Source: Nostoc sp. FACHB-280 (GTDB lineage: Bacteria; Cyanobacteriota; Cyanobacteriia; Cyanobacteriales; Nostocaceae). Taken from it: 64,000 nucleotides of DNA. Position numbers and translations under genes: made by a program. The notes beneath the pieces are model-generated. The model made no database searches and was not told the DNA's origin. It saw only the letters and a list, made by a program, of their open reading frames with translations. The stretch lies in contig NZ_JACJSD010000010.1 of NCBI RefSeq assembly GCF_014697615.1, forward strand, positions 124,001 through 188,000, read 5' to 3'. The stretch's first letter is position 1. Every line of letters begins with the position of its first letter. Positions 45,335 to 55,773 of the stretch are shown here, in pieces.

Positions 45335-46432
45335 TTAAATTACTTCGGTAGGAAAGCAAACCTCTATTGCTTTTTCGATTAAATCAATACCTTTGCAAAC
45401 TACAGTATTCCGCCAAGTTATATCTGCGGGTGCAAACACTTCTTCTAATCTTTGACGTGTCCATATTTTAGAAGGGTGTTCTGGCGGTGAATAAAAATAA
45501 GCGCGATTTTCTGCCCGTAATGCTTCTACAACTTGGATAACTGGGTAAGTGCCGAACTCTGCCGTGAGAAACTTGTAATCGGACTGGGGAAACATCGCCT
45601 GACACCAAGTTCCTAAACCCCCACGAATTTTATAAATCTTCCCGTCTGGTTGGTAGGGTTCAACGACATCAGCACCGAACTTTTCTATTAACCACTGAGC
45701 TGATGTGGAATTAGGGGGGTCATCAATAAACAGTTTATAAGTCCCTTTTTTACCCAAACCCGTGTGTAAATCAATATGCAGAACATTTTTGGCATCACCA
45801 ATCCATCGGGGAAGATTGTCAGCTAAGATTTGATGTGTTTTAGCTGGCCTTTGTCCTCCAAAAAATAGCCCTTGGGGAAAATCGTATTGTCCTACAGGTA
45901 AGGTATTGATTAAAGAATTAATGCCATGATGCAAAATAGTAGCGATCGCTTTGATCAAAAATGGTTCTAAAGGTGAAGGTGGTGAAGTTGGGTTAAAGAA
46001 GCTATTCAATTCCCCATACTTTTCTGGACTACCTGTATATTCTTCCTGGGGTAGCAGGAAATTACGGTTCAGGTCGATATTTTCCTCATTCCCACGCCTT
46101 CCCCAAGCAAAACCATAGGGATTTAAAGCATGTAACAGCACCAAAGCTGTTCTTGGGCTGGGACTCCAACCAATCAGACGTTCTTCTAACAAAGCACATT
46201 GAACAGCCGAACCAAAAAAACCCTCAACCCCATGCAAGCCACTAGAAACAACCAAAATTTGCTCAGGTTGAACGTCTCCTAAAATTGCCACATCAATAGT
46301 TAAGTCTTCCTCATCGGGGCCTGTTTGGTCAATGGAATAGGTTTCTAATTGACAACCCAAAGCCTGTGCCGCCGCACAAAACCGATATCGTGCAGTCGCG
46401 TAGTTGGGACTAAAGGCAAAAGCGTAAGACAT
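45335..46432 (-). CDS. DUF2817 (M14-like zinc carboxypeptidase fold) protein
   Basis: 365 residues. It has the zinc-site GLHGVEGFFGS (His 67, Glu 70), the substrate-binding GRRGNEENIDLNRNF, and the third metal ligand in HIDLHTGLG, with a late FGTYP. This is the DUF2817 family within the M14 carboxypeptidase superfamily. No signal peptide is seen. The substrate is unknown; relatives trim amidated or acylated amino acids. It stands alone. Confidence 0.88.
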   Translation of the reverse strand: MSYAFAFSPNYATARYRFCAAAQALGCQLETYSIDQTGPDEEDLTIDVAILGDVQPEQILVVSSGLHGVEGFFGSAVQCALLEERLIGWSPSPRTALVLLHALNPYGFAWGRRGNEENIDLNRNFLLPQEEYTGSPEKYGELNSFFNPTSPPSPLEPFLIKAIATILHHGINSLINTLPVGQYDFPQGLFFGGQRPAKTHQILADNLPRWIGDAKNVLHIDLHTGLGKKGTYKLFIDDPPNSTSAQWLIEKFGADVVEPYQPDGKIYKIRGGLGTWCQAMFPQSDYKFLTAEFGTYPVIQVVEALRAENRAYFYSPPEHPSKIWTRQRLEEVFAPADITWRNTVVCKGIDLIEKAIEVCFPTEVI

Positions 46433-46743
46433 GAGAACTGTGAGTTAAGGTTAAGGCCGCAGAGGAGGTACTGAGGGATACGTAGGGGGTTCTTCCAGGA
46501 GCAACTACCGTTGAGTGGGGGAGAGGGTTTTAACGTTTCCGCACAGATTTCTGGAATCATAACTGATTAACCGGACGTGATATGACAGTGTAAGCTGTGA
46601 AGCACATAATTTGCTTGTTGAGATGGCAAAGCAACAGAGTTTGAGCGTGTTCACCCATACCTACATAAAAAACTTACACCTGTCAATCTGACCCCTGTGG
46701 TCTATATGTATCAAACTTTCAGCGAAATGGGATCAGCACTCAG
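46433..46743. other. Spacer, no gene seen
   Basis: 311 bases between the DUF2817 gene and mgtE, both on the minus strand. It contains the DUF2817 promoter somewhere upstream of 46432, but no clear hexamers. No repeat or hairpin of note. Confidence 0.4.
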
Positions 46744-48144
46744 CTATAACTGTAAAATTACTCGTGCCAAATTGAAATAAATCAAGACTCCTAAGACATC
46801 AACGGCTGTGGTGATAAATGGCGCAGACATCAAAGCTGGGTCTAAACGTAACATCCGAAATAAAAATGGCAGTGTGGAACCAGACACCGAAGCTAAAATC
46901 GAAATTGCCACTAAACTAGTACCGACAGCGATCGCAACTTCAATTCTGCCTTGTAAAAAATATGCCCAAATTGTAGCGATTAACCCTAGCATACCACCCA
47001 AGAGTAAACCAGCGATCGCTTCTCTGCCAATTACTTGCCATGTGCCGAGTGAGCGAATTTCTTCAGTATTCATCCCGCGAATTACCACTGTCGAAGATTG
47101 AGCGCCCACGTTACCACCAGTTCCTGTTAATAAAGGAATAAATGCTGTTAGTGTAACTACTTTAGTTAAAATATCTTCTTGGGATTTAATAATTGTGCCT
47201 GTAATAGTATTCGTAATTAATAAAACAAATAACCATACTACTCGTTTACGTGCGACTTTCATCAAGTTCATCTGGAAATAATTATCGCCACTCGACTGCA
47301 CACCACCACCTAACGCATAAATATCTTTGGTGGTTTCTTCTTGTAAAATATCAATTACATCATCAACGGTAACAATACCCACTAAAAGCTGTTGTTTATC
47401 TACCACAGGTACAGCTAAAAAGTCATATCTTTGAATAACTCTTGCTACTTCTTCTTGGTCTGTATCTGTGCGGACAAATATCACATCACGGGTCATAATT
47501 TCCCCAATGATTTGTTCTGGTTGAGATGTTACTAAATCTCGCAAAGATACAATCCCTGTCAAGCGTCTTTCTGCGTCTGTAACATAGAGATAGTAAATTA
47601 TTTCGCTGGCATTAGCTAAACGGCGAATCCGTTCTAGAGCCTGAGTAACTGTAATATTTTCCTTGAGAGAAATAAACTCTAAAGTCATAATTCGTCCGGC
47701 TGTATTAGGTTCATAACCTAACAGCAAAGCCGTAGCTTGACGTTCTACCGGACTTAATTGTTCTAGTAAACGGTTGACAACTTTGGCAGGTAATTCATCA
47801 AATAACCTCGCCCTGTCATCCGAAGACATTTGATCGACAATATCACGAACTTCTTGACTTTTTAATTCTTCAATTAATCGTTCTTGTACACTATAGTCAA
47901 GATACTCGTAAACTGCGATCGCTTCATCTTTAGAAAGCAAACGAAAAGCTAAAGCGTGCATCGCTTCTGGTAAGCCTTCAATTGCTTCAGCAATATCCGC
48001 AGGTTGTACAGGTATAAGAATTGATTTTGCCGCTTGTAAATCTGCTGCTTCTAACAACATTTGCAGTTGAGTTCTGACTAAATCTCGCAATTCTCTACGG
48101 GACACATCCTGGAAGGTAGAGTTTAAGTTGTTTGTCTCAGTCAA
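46744..48144 (-). CDS. mgtE: MgtE-type magnesium transporter
   Basis: 466 residues, standard size. The N-terminal MgtE_N superhelix (EAIEGLPEAMHALAFRLL ... MSSDDRARLFDELP) is followed by two CBS domains (IIYYLYVTDAERRLTGIVSLRDL, FLAVPVVDKQQLLVGIVTVDDVIDIL), which gate the channel by binding Mg2+. Five transmembrane helices come after about residue 285, with the pore signature FIPLLTGTGGNVGAQSSTVVIRG. It imports Mg2+ (and perhaps Co2+) into the cytosol. Some bacteria control mgtE with a riboswitch; the spacer here shows no M-box-like structure that I can recognise. Confidence 0.97.
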   Translation of the reverse strand: MTETNNLNSTFQDVSRRELRDLVRTQLQMLLEAADLQAAKSILIPVQPADIAEAIEGLPEAMHALAFRLLSKDEAIAVYEYLDYSVQERLIEELKSQEVRDIVDQMSSDDRARLFDELPAKVVNRLLEQLSPVERQATALLLGYEPNTAGRIMTLEFISLKENITVTQALERIRRLANASEIIYYLYVTDAERRLTGIVSLRDLVTSQPEQIIGEIMTRDVIFVRTDTDQEEVARVIQRYDFLAVPVVDKQQLLVGIVTVDDVIDILQEETTKDIYALGGGVQSSGDNYFQMNLMKVARKRVVWLFVLLITNTITGTIIKSQEDILTKVVTLTAFIPLLTGTGGNVGAQSSTVVIRGMNTEEIRSLGTWQVIGREAIAGLLLGGMLGLIATIWAYFLQGRIEVAIAVGTSLVAISILASVSGSTLPFLFRMLRLDPALMSAPFITTAVDVLGVLIYFNLARVILQL

Positions 48145-48536
48145 TTTCCACTTTCCTCAGCCAGTTTTAATAAGGTTGCTGCCCCTAGTCTATGAGACAA
48201 TGCCGGAAGATGAAACCTTAAACGATGTAACTTTTTTTACTTTAAATCAACTTTTCTTGAATTTCTCCTATTAACGTAGCAAATAGACTGTTAATTAATA
48301 CTTGAAACTTAGTCAGGAAGGGGAGTGTGGGAGGTGTGGGAGGATGGTGGAGAAATCTTTCCCCCCACACTCCCCACACCCCCACACCCAATCTCACCAG
48401 TACTATGAGTCTGTCATCCCTCAAGAGAAGGAATTACTAATCTATCTAGAACAAGTTTTGAGAACTTGGGCAAAACAACTATGGTGTTTTCGGGTAATAA
48501 TAACTTTGTTACTTAATAGCGTTGCTGGTAACGGAA
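48145..48536. repeat. Spacer with a GC-rich inverted repeat
   Basis: 392 bases between divergent mgtE and the TamB-like gene. GGGGAGTGTGGGAGG (48320-48334) pairs with CCCCCCACACTCCCC (48361-48375) over 14 of 15 positions, flanked by further GTGTGGG / CCCACAC units. The repeat resembles the GTGTGGGGG runs at 54095-54118. Promoters for both genes must be here. Confidence 0.6.
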
Positions 48537-51500
48537 ATGACGCGCCCTCCCAACTCAGAGAATGATCAGGAGCCAATTAACCGTCGTTTATATCTCCTAC
48601 TTTTCAGTCGTAGTAGTTTAGTTATAGGAATTTTCTTGCTTGCTGGTATTGCATCAGGAATTTGGTGGGCAAGAAATTATGTGTATAACGATTTAGCGCC
48701 GTTAGTAGAGACAAATCTGGAACAATTACTAGGGCGACCAATTAATCTAGGGCAAGTGGAGTCTTTTTCACTTTCGAGTTTGAGATTTAGTTCTTTATCT
48801 ATACCTGCAACACCTACTGATGCTGACCAAGTAACAGCAAAGGCTGTTGAGGTGCAGTTTGCGCTGTTACCAGTCATTTTCAGCCGCACATTACCGTTAA
48901 ATGTCACCTTGGTGCAGCCGCGTGTTTTTATTCAACAAGATCAAGATGGTCGTTGGGTGACAGCAGAGGTCAAAAGTGCTGAAGGTAAAGGGATTATTCA
49001 AACGCAATTACAAACACTGCAAATTGTTGATGGCAATGTAGAACTTTTACCAGCTGCTGCGCCAACTAAACCAAAAGGTTCTGTAATAATTAATCAATTC
49101 GCTGGTGTGGCGAGATTTGCACCAGATAATGCAGAGATTGGTTATGAAATTAATGGTCAATTTACTAGAGGTGGTGCAGTTAAAATTACTGGGTCAACAC
49201 AACCAAAAGCACAACAAACTAATCTACAGGTTGTCGCCCAAAGTTTACTAGCATCTGATGTGAGTCGATTAATTCAGTTACCCATTGTTTTGCAAGCCGG
49301 AAAAGTCAGTGCTGACTTGGGTGTACAAATTCCTGCAAATGCGTCAGAAATAGCGATTACCGGGACAGCTATTCCTGAACAAGTCACAGCCCAAATTCAA
49401 AATATTCCCCAACGCTTCATTAATTCTAACGGTAGATTAGTATTTCAAGGTCAGGCGATCGCATTAGATAATCTCTCCACAAATTTAGGCAAAGTTCCTC
49501 TCCTCGCCAATGGTACAGTCAATCTCAAAACAGGTTTTGACCTTTCTGCCCAGGTAAAACCCGTCAGTGCGAAAAATCTCTTAGATACCTTCAACGTTAA
49601 ATCTCCCGTCGTCGCCACAGGGGAAGTCCAAGCCAAGGTCAAGGTACAAGGTTCTCTGCAACAGCCGGTTCTTAGCGGTACAGTCAGCAACACCAAACCT
49701 CTGCAAGTTGACCGTCTTCAATTTCAAGCTGTTAATACTGACTTTCGCCTCAATGTCAACAAAAATGCTTCTCAAATCACCGTCTCAAATCTCAAACTTG
49801 TCCCCGCCGCAGGTGGAATCATTACAGGTGGCGGTCAAGCAATATTAGGCGGACGAGTAAAATTTGACCTACAAGCCGAAGGTATTTCAGGAGATATACT
49901 GGCGCAAAACTACGGGATTACACCACCAATTAGCATTGGCAATGTCTCAGCTAATACACAAGTTACTGGCTCCCTCGGCAGACAACCTTTAATCCTCAAT
50001 GTTGCCAGAGTCTTGGTGCAACCACCAGCCGGGGGGCAAATTGTCGGTGGTGGTCAAGTGCAACTAGCGCCCCAAGGCAGAGTATTGTTGAATGTTCTCG
50101 CTCAAAATTTACCAGGGGATGTCATCGCCAAAACCAACAACTCTGCATCTAGCATTAAAGTTGGGAATGTCTCAGCCAATGCTAAGGTGTTTGGTTATCT
50201 AGGGAATTTGCGGACAGTCGCTCAAGTACAAGCGCCAAATGCTACCTATCCAACTATCGGTGCAGTAGTCATTGAGCAACAAGGGCAGAATTTTGTTTTG
50301 CCAACGGCTGTGTTTAATGTAGCAGGCAATACCATCACCGCTAAAGGTCAAGTTGCTCAAAACCGTTGGCAAGCTGTTGTTAATACAGAAAAAGTTCAGT
50401 TAAGCCGATTTAAAGAAATTCCCGCCCAATTTCAGGGAGTATTAACTAGTGCATCGGTAAGTTTGTCGGGCAGTACGAAATCTTTTCAAGCCACAGGGGA
50501 AGCAAACTTGAATGTGGCGGGGGGTAGAGTTAATGTCAGGAATATTAACTTGAATAATAATCGTTGGCAAGCAGTGGCGAATGCTTCTCAAATTCAACTC
50601 AGTCGTTTTTCCCAGATTCCTGCACAATTCCAAGGAGTATTAAATAGTGCTTCTGTGAATTTATCAGGCAGCACGAAGTCTTTCCAACCAGAAACCATTC
50701 AAGCGTCAGGACGAGCAAACTTGAGTGTGGCGGGGGGTAGAGTCAATGTCAGGGATATTAGCTTGAATAATGGTCGCTGGCAAGCAGTGGCGAATGCTTC
50801 TCAAATTCAACTCAGCCGTTTTTCGCCCCAACTACGGGGTAGGCTGAATGGGAATGTGCAGGTGGCTGGGAATACAAAATCTTTTGCTTTAGCAGATATT
50901 CGCGCGGCTGGACAAATTCGCGCCAACCAAGGAATAGCGCAGTTAGCACAACCATTGTCAGCCGAGTTTCGCTGGAATGGTCAGCAAATTATTGTGCCAC
51001 GGGCGACGACACCGGGGGTAAGTGCGAGTGGTGCGATCGCTGTACAATTACCAGCAACAGGTACACCGAAAATCGCCGGCTTTAATTTCGATGTCCTGGC
51101 GCAGAATTTCAACCTCAACAATACTGGTGTGCAAGTTCCCGGAGATATCGCCCTATCAGGTTTTGTCGATTTTAACGGGCGAGTCACAGGTACTCCAGCA
51201 GTTCCCCAAGCCACAGGTAATGTACGGCTGAAAAATTTCAATGTGGGTAACGTGGCATTTGACCCCGTTTTAAGCGGTAATGTTAACTTTCAAGGCGGAC
51301 AAGGGGGAAGTCTGCGCCTCGCAGGTACACAAGATAGGATAGCCCTCAACCTCGATGGCAATTATCGCCCAACTTCCTTTTTAGTCCGACATGATGGCGC
51401 TGTCACCACGGGTAGAACCGAGGGAGATAATTTAATTATCAACGCCCAACAATTTCCCATCGCTTTGGTTGGCGGCTTTTTACCTAACAATAATTTGAAA

Positions 51501-54056
51501 CCCTTGGGCGGGCAATTATCAGGCAATTTAGTAGTTAATCTGAATAATTATGCAGTGGCGGGAGATGTGGCAATTTCTCAGCCTCGTGTTGCCAGGGTTT
51601 CAGCTGAAGAATTTCGTGGTAATTTTAATTATGCCAATGGTTCAGCTAACTTAACTAACGGTCTGTTGCGTCTGGGAGAAAGTAGCATTGCCCTGAGTGG
51701 AAGTGTACAAACTGGCAATAACCCCCAATTTCAAGTCCAAGCGAATTTAGTAGAAACGAGAATACAAGAACTTTTACAAGCGTTTAATATCTACGATTTT
51801 CAAGATTTCAGCACAGGTACAGAACCACCCACACTAGCAGGTGCAACCGCACTTGATACCACATCTGTGCGCTTACCAAATGCAGACTTGCTCACACAAC
51901 TAGAATACTTCTCTAAAATTGCCACAGTCGCAGAACAGCAACAACAGCAAGACAAAAAACAAGCACCGCCTTTACCCAGTTTGGCAGAATTAACAGGTGC
52001 TTTGAATGGAACCTTAGTAGCCAGTGGTTCTTTAAAATCTGGGTTGAATGCTGGGTTTAATCTCCAAGGTAATAACTGGCAATGGGGACAATATACGATT
52101 AATCAAGTGATTGCTCAAGGTAATTTTGCCAATAATGTAATTACTCTTTCACCCTTGAGTATTGGCATTAATCAAGGACAGGTAGCTTTTGCCGGCAAAT
52201 TAGGTTTGAACCAACTAACGGGACAGTTGAATGTAGCGAGTTTACCGTTATCTTTATTTCAGCCGTTTATTGCCCAATATCCGCTAGATGTCACAGGTGA
52301 AGTGAATGCTGTGGCTAATTTGCAAGGTAATTTCCTCAACCCCAGGGTAAATGGTGAAGTGTCACTGGCAAATGCGACTCTGAATAACCAACCAGTGCAG
52401 ACAGGACAGGTAAAATTTGCCTACGAAAATGCCCGCTTACATTTTGACAGTGCTTTACTGCTGACAGGAACCCAACCCATCACAGCTACAGGTAGTGTTC
52501 CTGCACCCTTACCCTTTGTTTTTGCCAAACCAGCTAGTAATCAAATTAGTGTCCAGGCGAATGTGAGTAACGAAGGTTTAACACTGTTAAATCTGCTGAC
52601 TAACAATCAAGTCTCATGGCTAGATGGACAAGGACAAGTGGCTGTGAATGTTGGCGGTACGTTAAATCAGCCAATTATTAACGGTAATGCCACATTGAAT
52701 AATGCTACTATTCGCGCTCAAGCTTTATCCGAACCACTCACCAATGTCACGGGAACAGCCCAGTTTAACGGCAATATAGTAAATATAGAAGGTATTCAAG
52801 CTAATTACAATCAAGGGTTAGTTACAGCATCGGGAATTTTGCCAATTTTTACACCCCAGGCAAATACAACCAATCCTTTGACAGTATTAATAGAACAACC
52901 CCTAGATTTCCAAGTTCCTGGTTTGTATGAAGGTGGTGTGAGTGGTAATGCCGTGATTCAAGGAACAGCACTCAAACCGCAAATTGGTGGTGAAATTGAA
53001 CTGAGTGATGGACAGGTAATTATTGGTAACTCCACCACCGCTAACGCCCAACCAACAACGACCGATAGTAGTGACATTAATATTAGTGCTGTTACAACCA
53101 CAGAAACTAACCCCAACCCTACAACAACAACTACTGCTGCTGTAACTAGACCTAATTTACCTGTGGCGTTTGACAACTTACGCTTGACCTTGGGTGATGA
53201 TGTGCGGGTGACAAGTCAATCTTTACTCAGTTTTGTACCGGGAGTAGGCGGCTTTAGTCAACCGATACTCAGCTTTAACGCCAAAGGCGACCTAACAATT
53301 AACGGTACATTAGCCAAACCTCTCCCCCAAGGAGAAATTCGGTTAACAGGGGGAAGAGTCAGTTTATTTAGCACCGAGTTCACGTTAGAACGTGGCTATG
53401 AACAAACAGCCACCTTTACCCCCAGTCAAGGACTTGATCCTACCTTGAATGTGCGACTGTTAGCGATCGTTCCTGAAACTTCAGCAATCAATAATCGAAT
53501 TTTAAGATCCCCTGCATCGGCAGAAATCAGCGATGCTTCTGCAATCAATTTTGGCACTTTACGCACCGTGCGCGTCCAAGCAAGGGTGACAGGACGTGCT
53601 AGTAGATTAAACGAAAATTTAGAATTGACAAGTCAACCCCGCCGCAGTCAAGGAGAAATTGTCGCTTTACTGGGTGGTTCAATTTTGAATAACTTTGCTC
53701 AAACCGGAGATATCACCCAAGGGTTAACTAATTTTGCTGGTACGACAATTTTAGGTAGTTTACAAGGTACGATTACTGCGATCGGTCAAGCAATTGGTTT
53801 TAGTGAATTTCGCATCTTTCCTACTCCCATTACAGATCAAACAGCAAGACGCTCATCAGTTCTCGATTTATCAGCCGAAGGTGTATTCAACCTAAATCGA
53901 GATTTTTCTGTTTCTTTATCACGACCATTATTTAGTAGTGATGCGTCCTTCCGTTACAACGTCCTTTATCGACTCAATGACGAAATTTTAGTACGCGGCG
54001 CAACCGATTTAGGCAATGAAAATCTACTGTTCTTTGAATATGAAACTCGATTTTAA
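48537..54056 (+). CDS. TamB/DUF490-type envelope protein
   Basis: 1839 residues from the ATG at 48537 (MTRPPNSENDQEP); an in-frame TTG at 48522 is the alternative. One N-terminal transmembrane anchor (LVIGIFLLAGIASGIWWA) is followed by a very long beta-helical AsmA/TamB-like region with repeated GxxxxNG...LxG patterns and the C-terminal TamB domain (GRVSLFSTEFTLERGYEQTATFTP, then SQGEIVALLGGSIL). The end is a beta-rich, aromatic-terminated segment (NENLLFFEYETRF). TamB proteins bridge the envelope and are linked to lipid transport or outer-membrane protein assembly. Two or three near-identical 66-71 residue units lie near 50364-50840. No Omp85 gene is adjacent. Confidence 0.92.
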   Translation: MTRPPNSENDQEPINRRLYLLLFSRSSLVIGIFLLAGIASGIWWARNYVYNDLAPLVETNLEQLLGRPINLGQVESFSLSSLRFSSLSIPATPTDADQVTAKAVEVQFALLPVIFSRTLPLNVTLVQPRVFIQQDQDGRWVTAEVKSAEGKGIIQTQLQTLQIVDGNVELLPAAAPTKPKGSVIINQFAGVARFAPDNAEIGYEINGQFTRGGAVKITGSTQPKAQQTNLQVVAQSLLASDVSRLIQLPIVLQAGKVSADLGVQIPANASEIAITGTAIPEQVTAQIQNIPQRFINSNGRLVFQGQAIALDNLSTNLGKVPLLANGTVNLKTGFDLSAQVKPVSAKNLLDTFNVKSPVVATGEVQAKVKVQGSLQQPVLSGTVSNTKPLQVDRLQFQAVNTDFRLNVNKNASQITVSNLKLVPAAGGIITGGGQAILGGRVKFDLQAEGISGDILAQNYGITPPISIGNVSANTQVTGSLGRQPLILNVARVLVQPPAGGQIVGGGQVQLAPQGRVLLNVLAQNLPGDVIAKTNNSASSIKVGNVSANAKVFGYLGNLRTVAQVQAPNATYPTIGAVVIEQQGQNFVLPTAVFNVAGNTITAKGQVAQNRWQAVVNTEKVQLSRFKEIPAQFQGVLTSASVSLSGSTKSFQATGEANLNVAGGRVNVRNINLNNNRWQAVANASQIQLSRFSQIPAQFQGVLNSASVNLSGSTKSFQPETIQASGRANLSVAGGRVNVRDISLNNGRWQAVANASQIQLSRFSPQLRGRLNGNVQVAGNTKSFALADIRAAGQIRANQGIAQLAQPLSAEFRWNGQQIIVPRATTPGVSASGAIAVQLPATGTPKIAGFNFDVLAQNFNLNNTGVQVPGDIALSGFVDFNGRVTGTPAVPQATGNVRLKNFNVGNVAFDPVLSGNVNFQGGQGGSLRLAGTQDRIALNLDGNYRPTSFLVRHDGAVTTGRTEGDNLIINAQQFPIALVGGFLPNNNLKPLGGQLSGNLVVNLNNYAVAGDVAISQPRVARVSAEEFRGNFNYANGSANLTNGLLRLGESSIALSGSVQTGNNPQFQVQANLVETRIQELLQAFNIYDFQDFSTGTEPPTLAGATALDTTSVRLPNADLLTQLEYFSKIATVAEQQQQQDKKQAPPLPSLAELTGALNGTLVASGSLKSGLNAGFNLQGNNWQWGQYTINQVIAQGNFANNVITLSPLSIGINQGQVAFAGKLGLNQLTGQLNVASLPLSLFQPFIAQYPLDVTGEVNAVANLQGNFLNPRVNGEVSLANATLNNQPVQTGQVKFAYENARLHFDSALLLTGTQPITATGSVPAPLPFVFAKPASNQISVQANVSNEGLTLLNLLTNNQVSWLDGQGQVAVNVGGTLNQPIINGNATLNNATIRAQALSEPLTNVTGTAQFNGNIVNIEGIQANYNQGLVTASGILPIFTPQANTTNPLTVLIEQPLDFQVPGLYEGGVSGNAVIQGTALKPQIGGEIELSDGQVIIGNSTTANAQPTTTDSSDINISAVTTTETNPNPTTTTTAAVTRPNLPVAFDNLRLTLGDDVRVTSQSLLSFVPGVGGFSQPILSFNAKGDLTINGTLAKPLPQGEIRLTGGRVSLFSTEFTLERGYEQTATFTPSQGLDPTLNVRLLAIVPETSAINNRILRSPASAEISDASAINFGTLRTVRVQARVTGRASRLNENLELTSQPRRSQGEIVALLGGSILNNFAQTGDITQGLTNFAGTTILGSLQGTITAIGQAIGFSEFRIFPTPITDQTARRSSVLDLSAEGVFNLNRDFSVSLSRPLFSSDASFRYNVLYRLNDEILVRGATDLGNENLLFFEYETRF

Positions 54057-54385
54057 CATCAACATGGCGCACAACGGTTGTCTGTGAAGAATGGGTGTAA
54101 GGGTGTGAGGGTGTGGGGGTTTTGAACACTTACAACCCTATACCCCCTCGTAATGACATCTTACTCTTTGCGCCTTTGCGCCTTTGCGTGAGACAAAAGT
54201 CTATATAGCAATACTATCTGAGTTGTGAAAAAGTATTCTTTTTAACGAACCGCAAAGGACGCAAAGGACACAAAGAAGGAGAGGAAGGGAAAGAAAGAGA
54301 ATTTCACAAATGGTTTAGGACTGCTATATTTACTTATTGGCAAAATCAGTAATAATAGCTTCAAGTTAATAACCAACAGTCAAGT
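54057..54385. repeat. Spacer with GGGTGTAAGGGTGTG and CGCAAAGG-type repeats
   Basis: 329 bases, no gene. GGGTGTAAGGGTGTGAGGGTGTGGGGG (about 54092-54118) is a short tandem repeat. CTTTGCGCCTTTGCGCCTTTGCGTGAG (about 54170-54192) is the reverse complement of the CTCACGCAAAGGCGCAAAG family. ACGAACCGCAAAGGACGCAAAGGACACAAAG (about 54245-54275) is a near copy of the element at 33886. The opu promoter should be in the last 80 bases. Confidence 0.65.
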
Positions 54386-55144
54386 ATGTCGCAAAATCGC
54401 TCAATTGCTGTTGAATTCCGCGATGTCAGCTTTAGCCGCAACCGTCGCAATTTAGTATCAAATCTTAATTTTTCAATTCATCAAGGAGAAGCATTAATAT
54501 TACTTGGACGCAGTGGTAGCGGTAAAACTACCACGATGAAATTAATTAATCGTCTGTTTACACCAACCACAGGTGATGTCGTATTTGATGGAACTCCGAC
54601 AAGTCAATGGGATGAAATTAAACTGCGGCGCAAAATTGGTTATGTAATTCAAGAAACTGGTTTATTTCCCCATTTCACTGTAGAACGTAATGTTGGTTTA
54701 GTTCCTAGTTTAGAAGGTTGGAAACCGAAACAAATTAAAACAAGAGTTTATGAATTGTTGCAGTTGGTAGGTTTAGATCCTGTGCAGTTTGCTGGGCGTT
54801 ATCCCCATCAACTTTCGGGGGGACAACGACAAAGGGTAGGCGTAGCGAGAGCGTTAGCCGCAGATCCTCCAGTGTTGTTGATGGATGAGCCTTTTGGCGC
54901 ACTTGACCCCATTACGCGCTTAGAATTGCAACAGGAGTTTCGGCGGTTACAGCAAGAACTCGGTAAGACAGTGGTGTTTGTGACGCATGATATCCAAGAG
55001 GCGTTTGTCTTAGCTTCTCGAATTGGGTTAATGTATGACGGAGAACTGGTAGTATTAGGTACAAAGGAGGAGTTTCTGCGATCGCAACATCCAGAAAGCC
55101 TAGCTTTTCTTCAATGTCTGCGTTCTCTGCAAGACAATTTATGA
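54386..55144 (+). CDS. opuCA: Osmoprotectant (glycine betaine/choline) ABC transporter, ATPase
   Basis: 252 residues. It has Walker A GRSGSGKTT, Q-loop VIQETGLFP, signature LSGGQRQRVGVARAL, Walker B VLLMDEPFGALDP and H-loop FVTHDIQEAF, all of the OpuCA/ProV class. It is short because the C-terminal CBS pair found in many OpuCA proteins is absent. It powers uptake of compatible solutes through the permease encoded next. The stop overlaps the next start as ATGA, which implies translational coupling. Confidence 0.93.
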   Translation: MSQNRSIAVEFRDVSFSRNRRNLVSNLNFSIHQGEALILLGRSGSGKTTTMKLINRLFTPTTGDVVFDGTPTSQWDEIKLRRKIGYVIQETGLFPHFTVERNVGLVPSLEGWKPKQIKTRVYELLQLVGLDPVQFAGRYPHQLSGGQRQRVGVARALAADPPVLLMDEPFGALDPITRLELQQEFRRLQQELGKTVVFVTHDIQEAFVLASRIGLMYDGELVVLGTKEEFLRSQHPESLAFLQCLRSLQDNL

Positions 55145-55770
55145 AAGACTTTTTCTTGATTAAGTATGCCCCAGAAATTTTACAGCACACGCTGGAACAT
55201 TTATTTTTGGTAGGTATTGCCATTACAATTGCCACACTTGTTGGCATTCCGTTAGGTATTTTAATTACCCGTCAAACTCGGTTGCGTCAACCCATTCTTG
55301 GTATTGCCAATGTACTGCAAACTATTCCCAGTTTGGCCTTATTTGGTTTACTAATTCCTGTGCCGATTATTGGTGGAATTGGTGTTGTTCCAGCTATCGT
55401 TGCTTTAACTTTATATTCTTTTCTGCCGATAATTCGCAATACTTACACAGGTATTACGAGTGTAGATCCAGCAATTATCGAAGCTGGTAGAGGTATGGGA
55501 ATGACTGATCAAGAATTATTATTACAAGTCGAAATCCCCTTAGCAATGAGTGTAATTTTAGCAGGGGTGAGAGTTGCCGCAGTCATAGGTATTGGTGTTG
55601 CTACAATTGCGGCTGCTATTGGCGCTGGTGGTTTAGGCGTGTTTATTTTTCGCGGTATTGCGGTAGTAAATAATGATTTAATTTTAGCCGGGGCAGTGCC
55701 AGCCGCCTTAATTGCTTTACTGGCAGATTTGTTAATTGGGTTGTTGGAAACCAGATTAAAAGTTAAATAA
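55141..55770 (+). CDS. opuCB: Osmoprotectant ABC transporter, permease
   Basis: 209 residues. I start at the ATG at 55141, which overlaps the ATPase stop (ATGA); a farther ATG at 55114 is possible but would lie inside the ATPase gene. Five or six transmembrane helices surround the EAA-type loop (PAIIEAGRGMGMTDQELLLQVEIPLA), which contacts the ATPase. The sequence LQTIPSLALFGLLIPVP is typical of OpuCB/ProW-like permeases. Only one permease gene is present, which is enough for a homodimer. Confidence 0.93.
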   Translation: MKDFFLIKYAPEILQHTLEHLFLVGIAITIATLVGIPLGILITRQTRLRQPILGIANVLQTIPSLALFGLLIPVPIIGGIGVVPAIVALTLYSFLPIIRNTYTGITSVDPAIIEAGRGMGMTDQELLLQVEIPLAMSVILAGVRVAAVIGIGVATIAAAIGAGGLGVFIFRGIAVVNNDLILAGAVPAALIALLADLLIGLLETRLKVK

Positions 55771-55773
55771 GTA

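Noticed and set aside
48145-48300. M-box type riboswitch before mgtE
   Set aside because: The sequence upstream of the mgtE start has no recognisable multi-stem leader; only short AT-rich hairpins are present.
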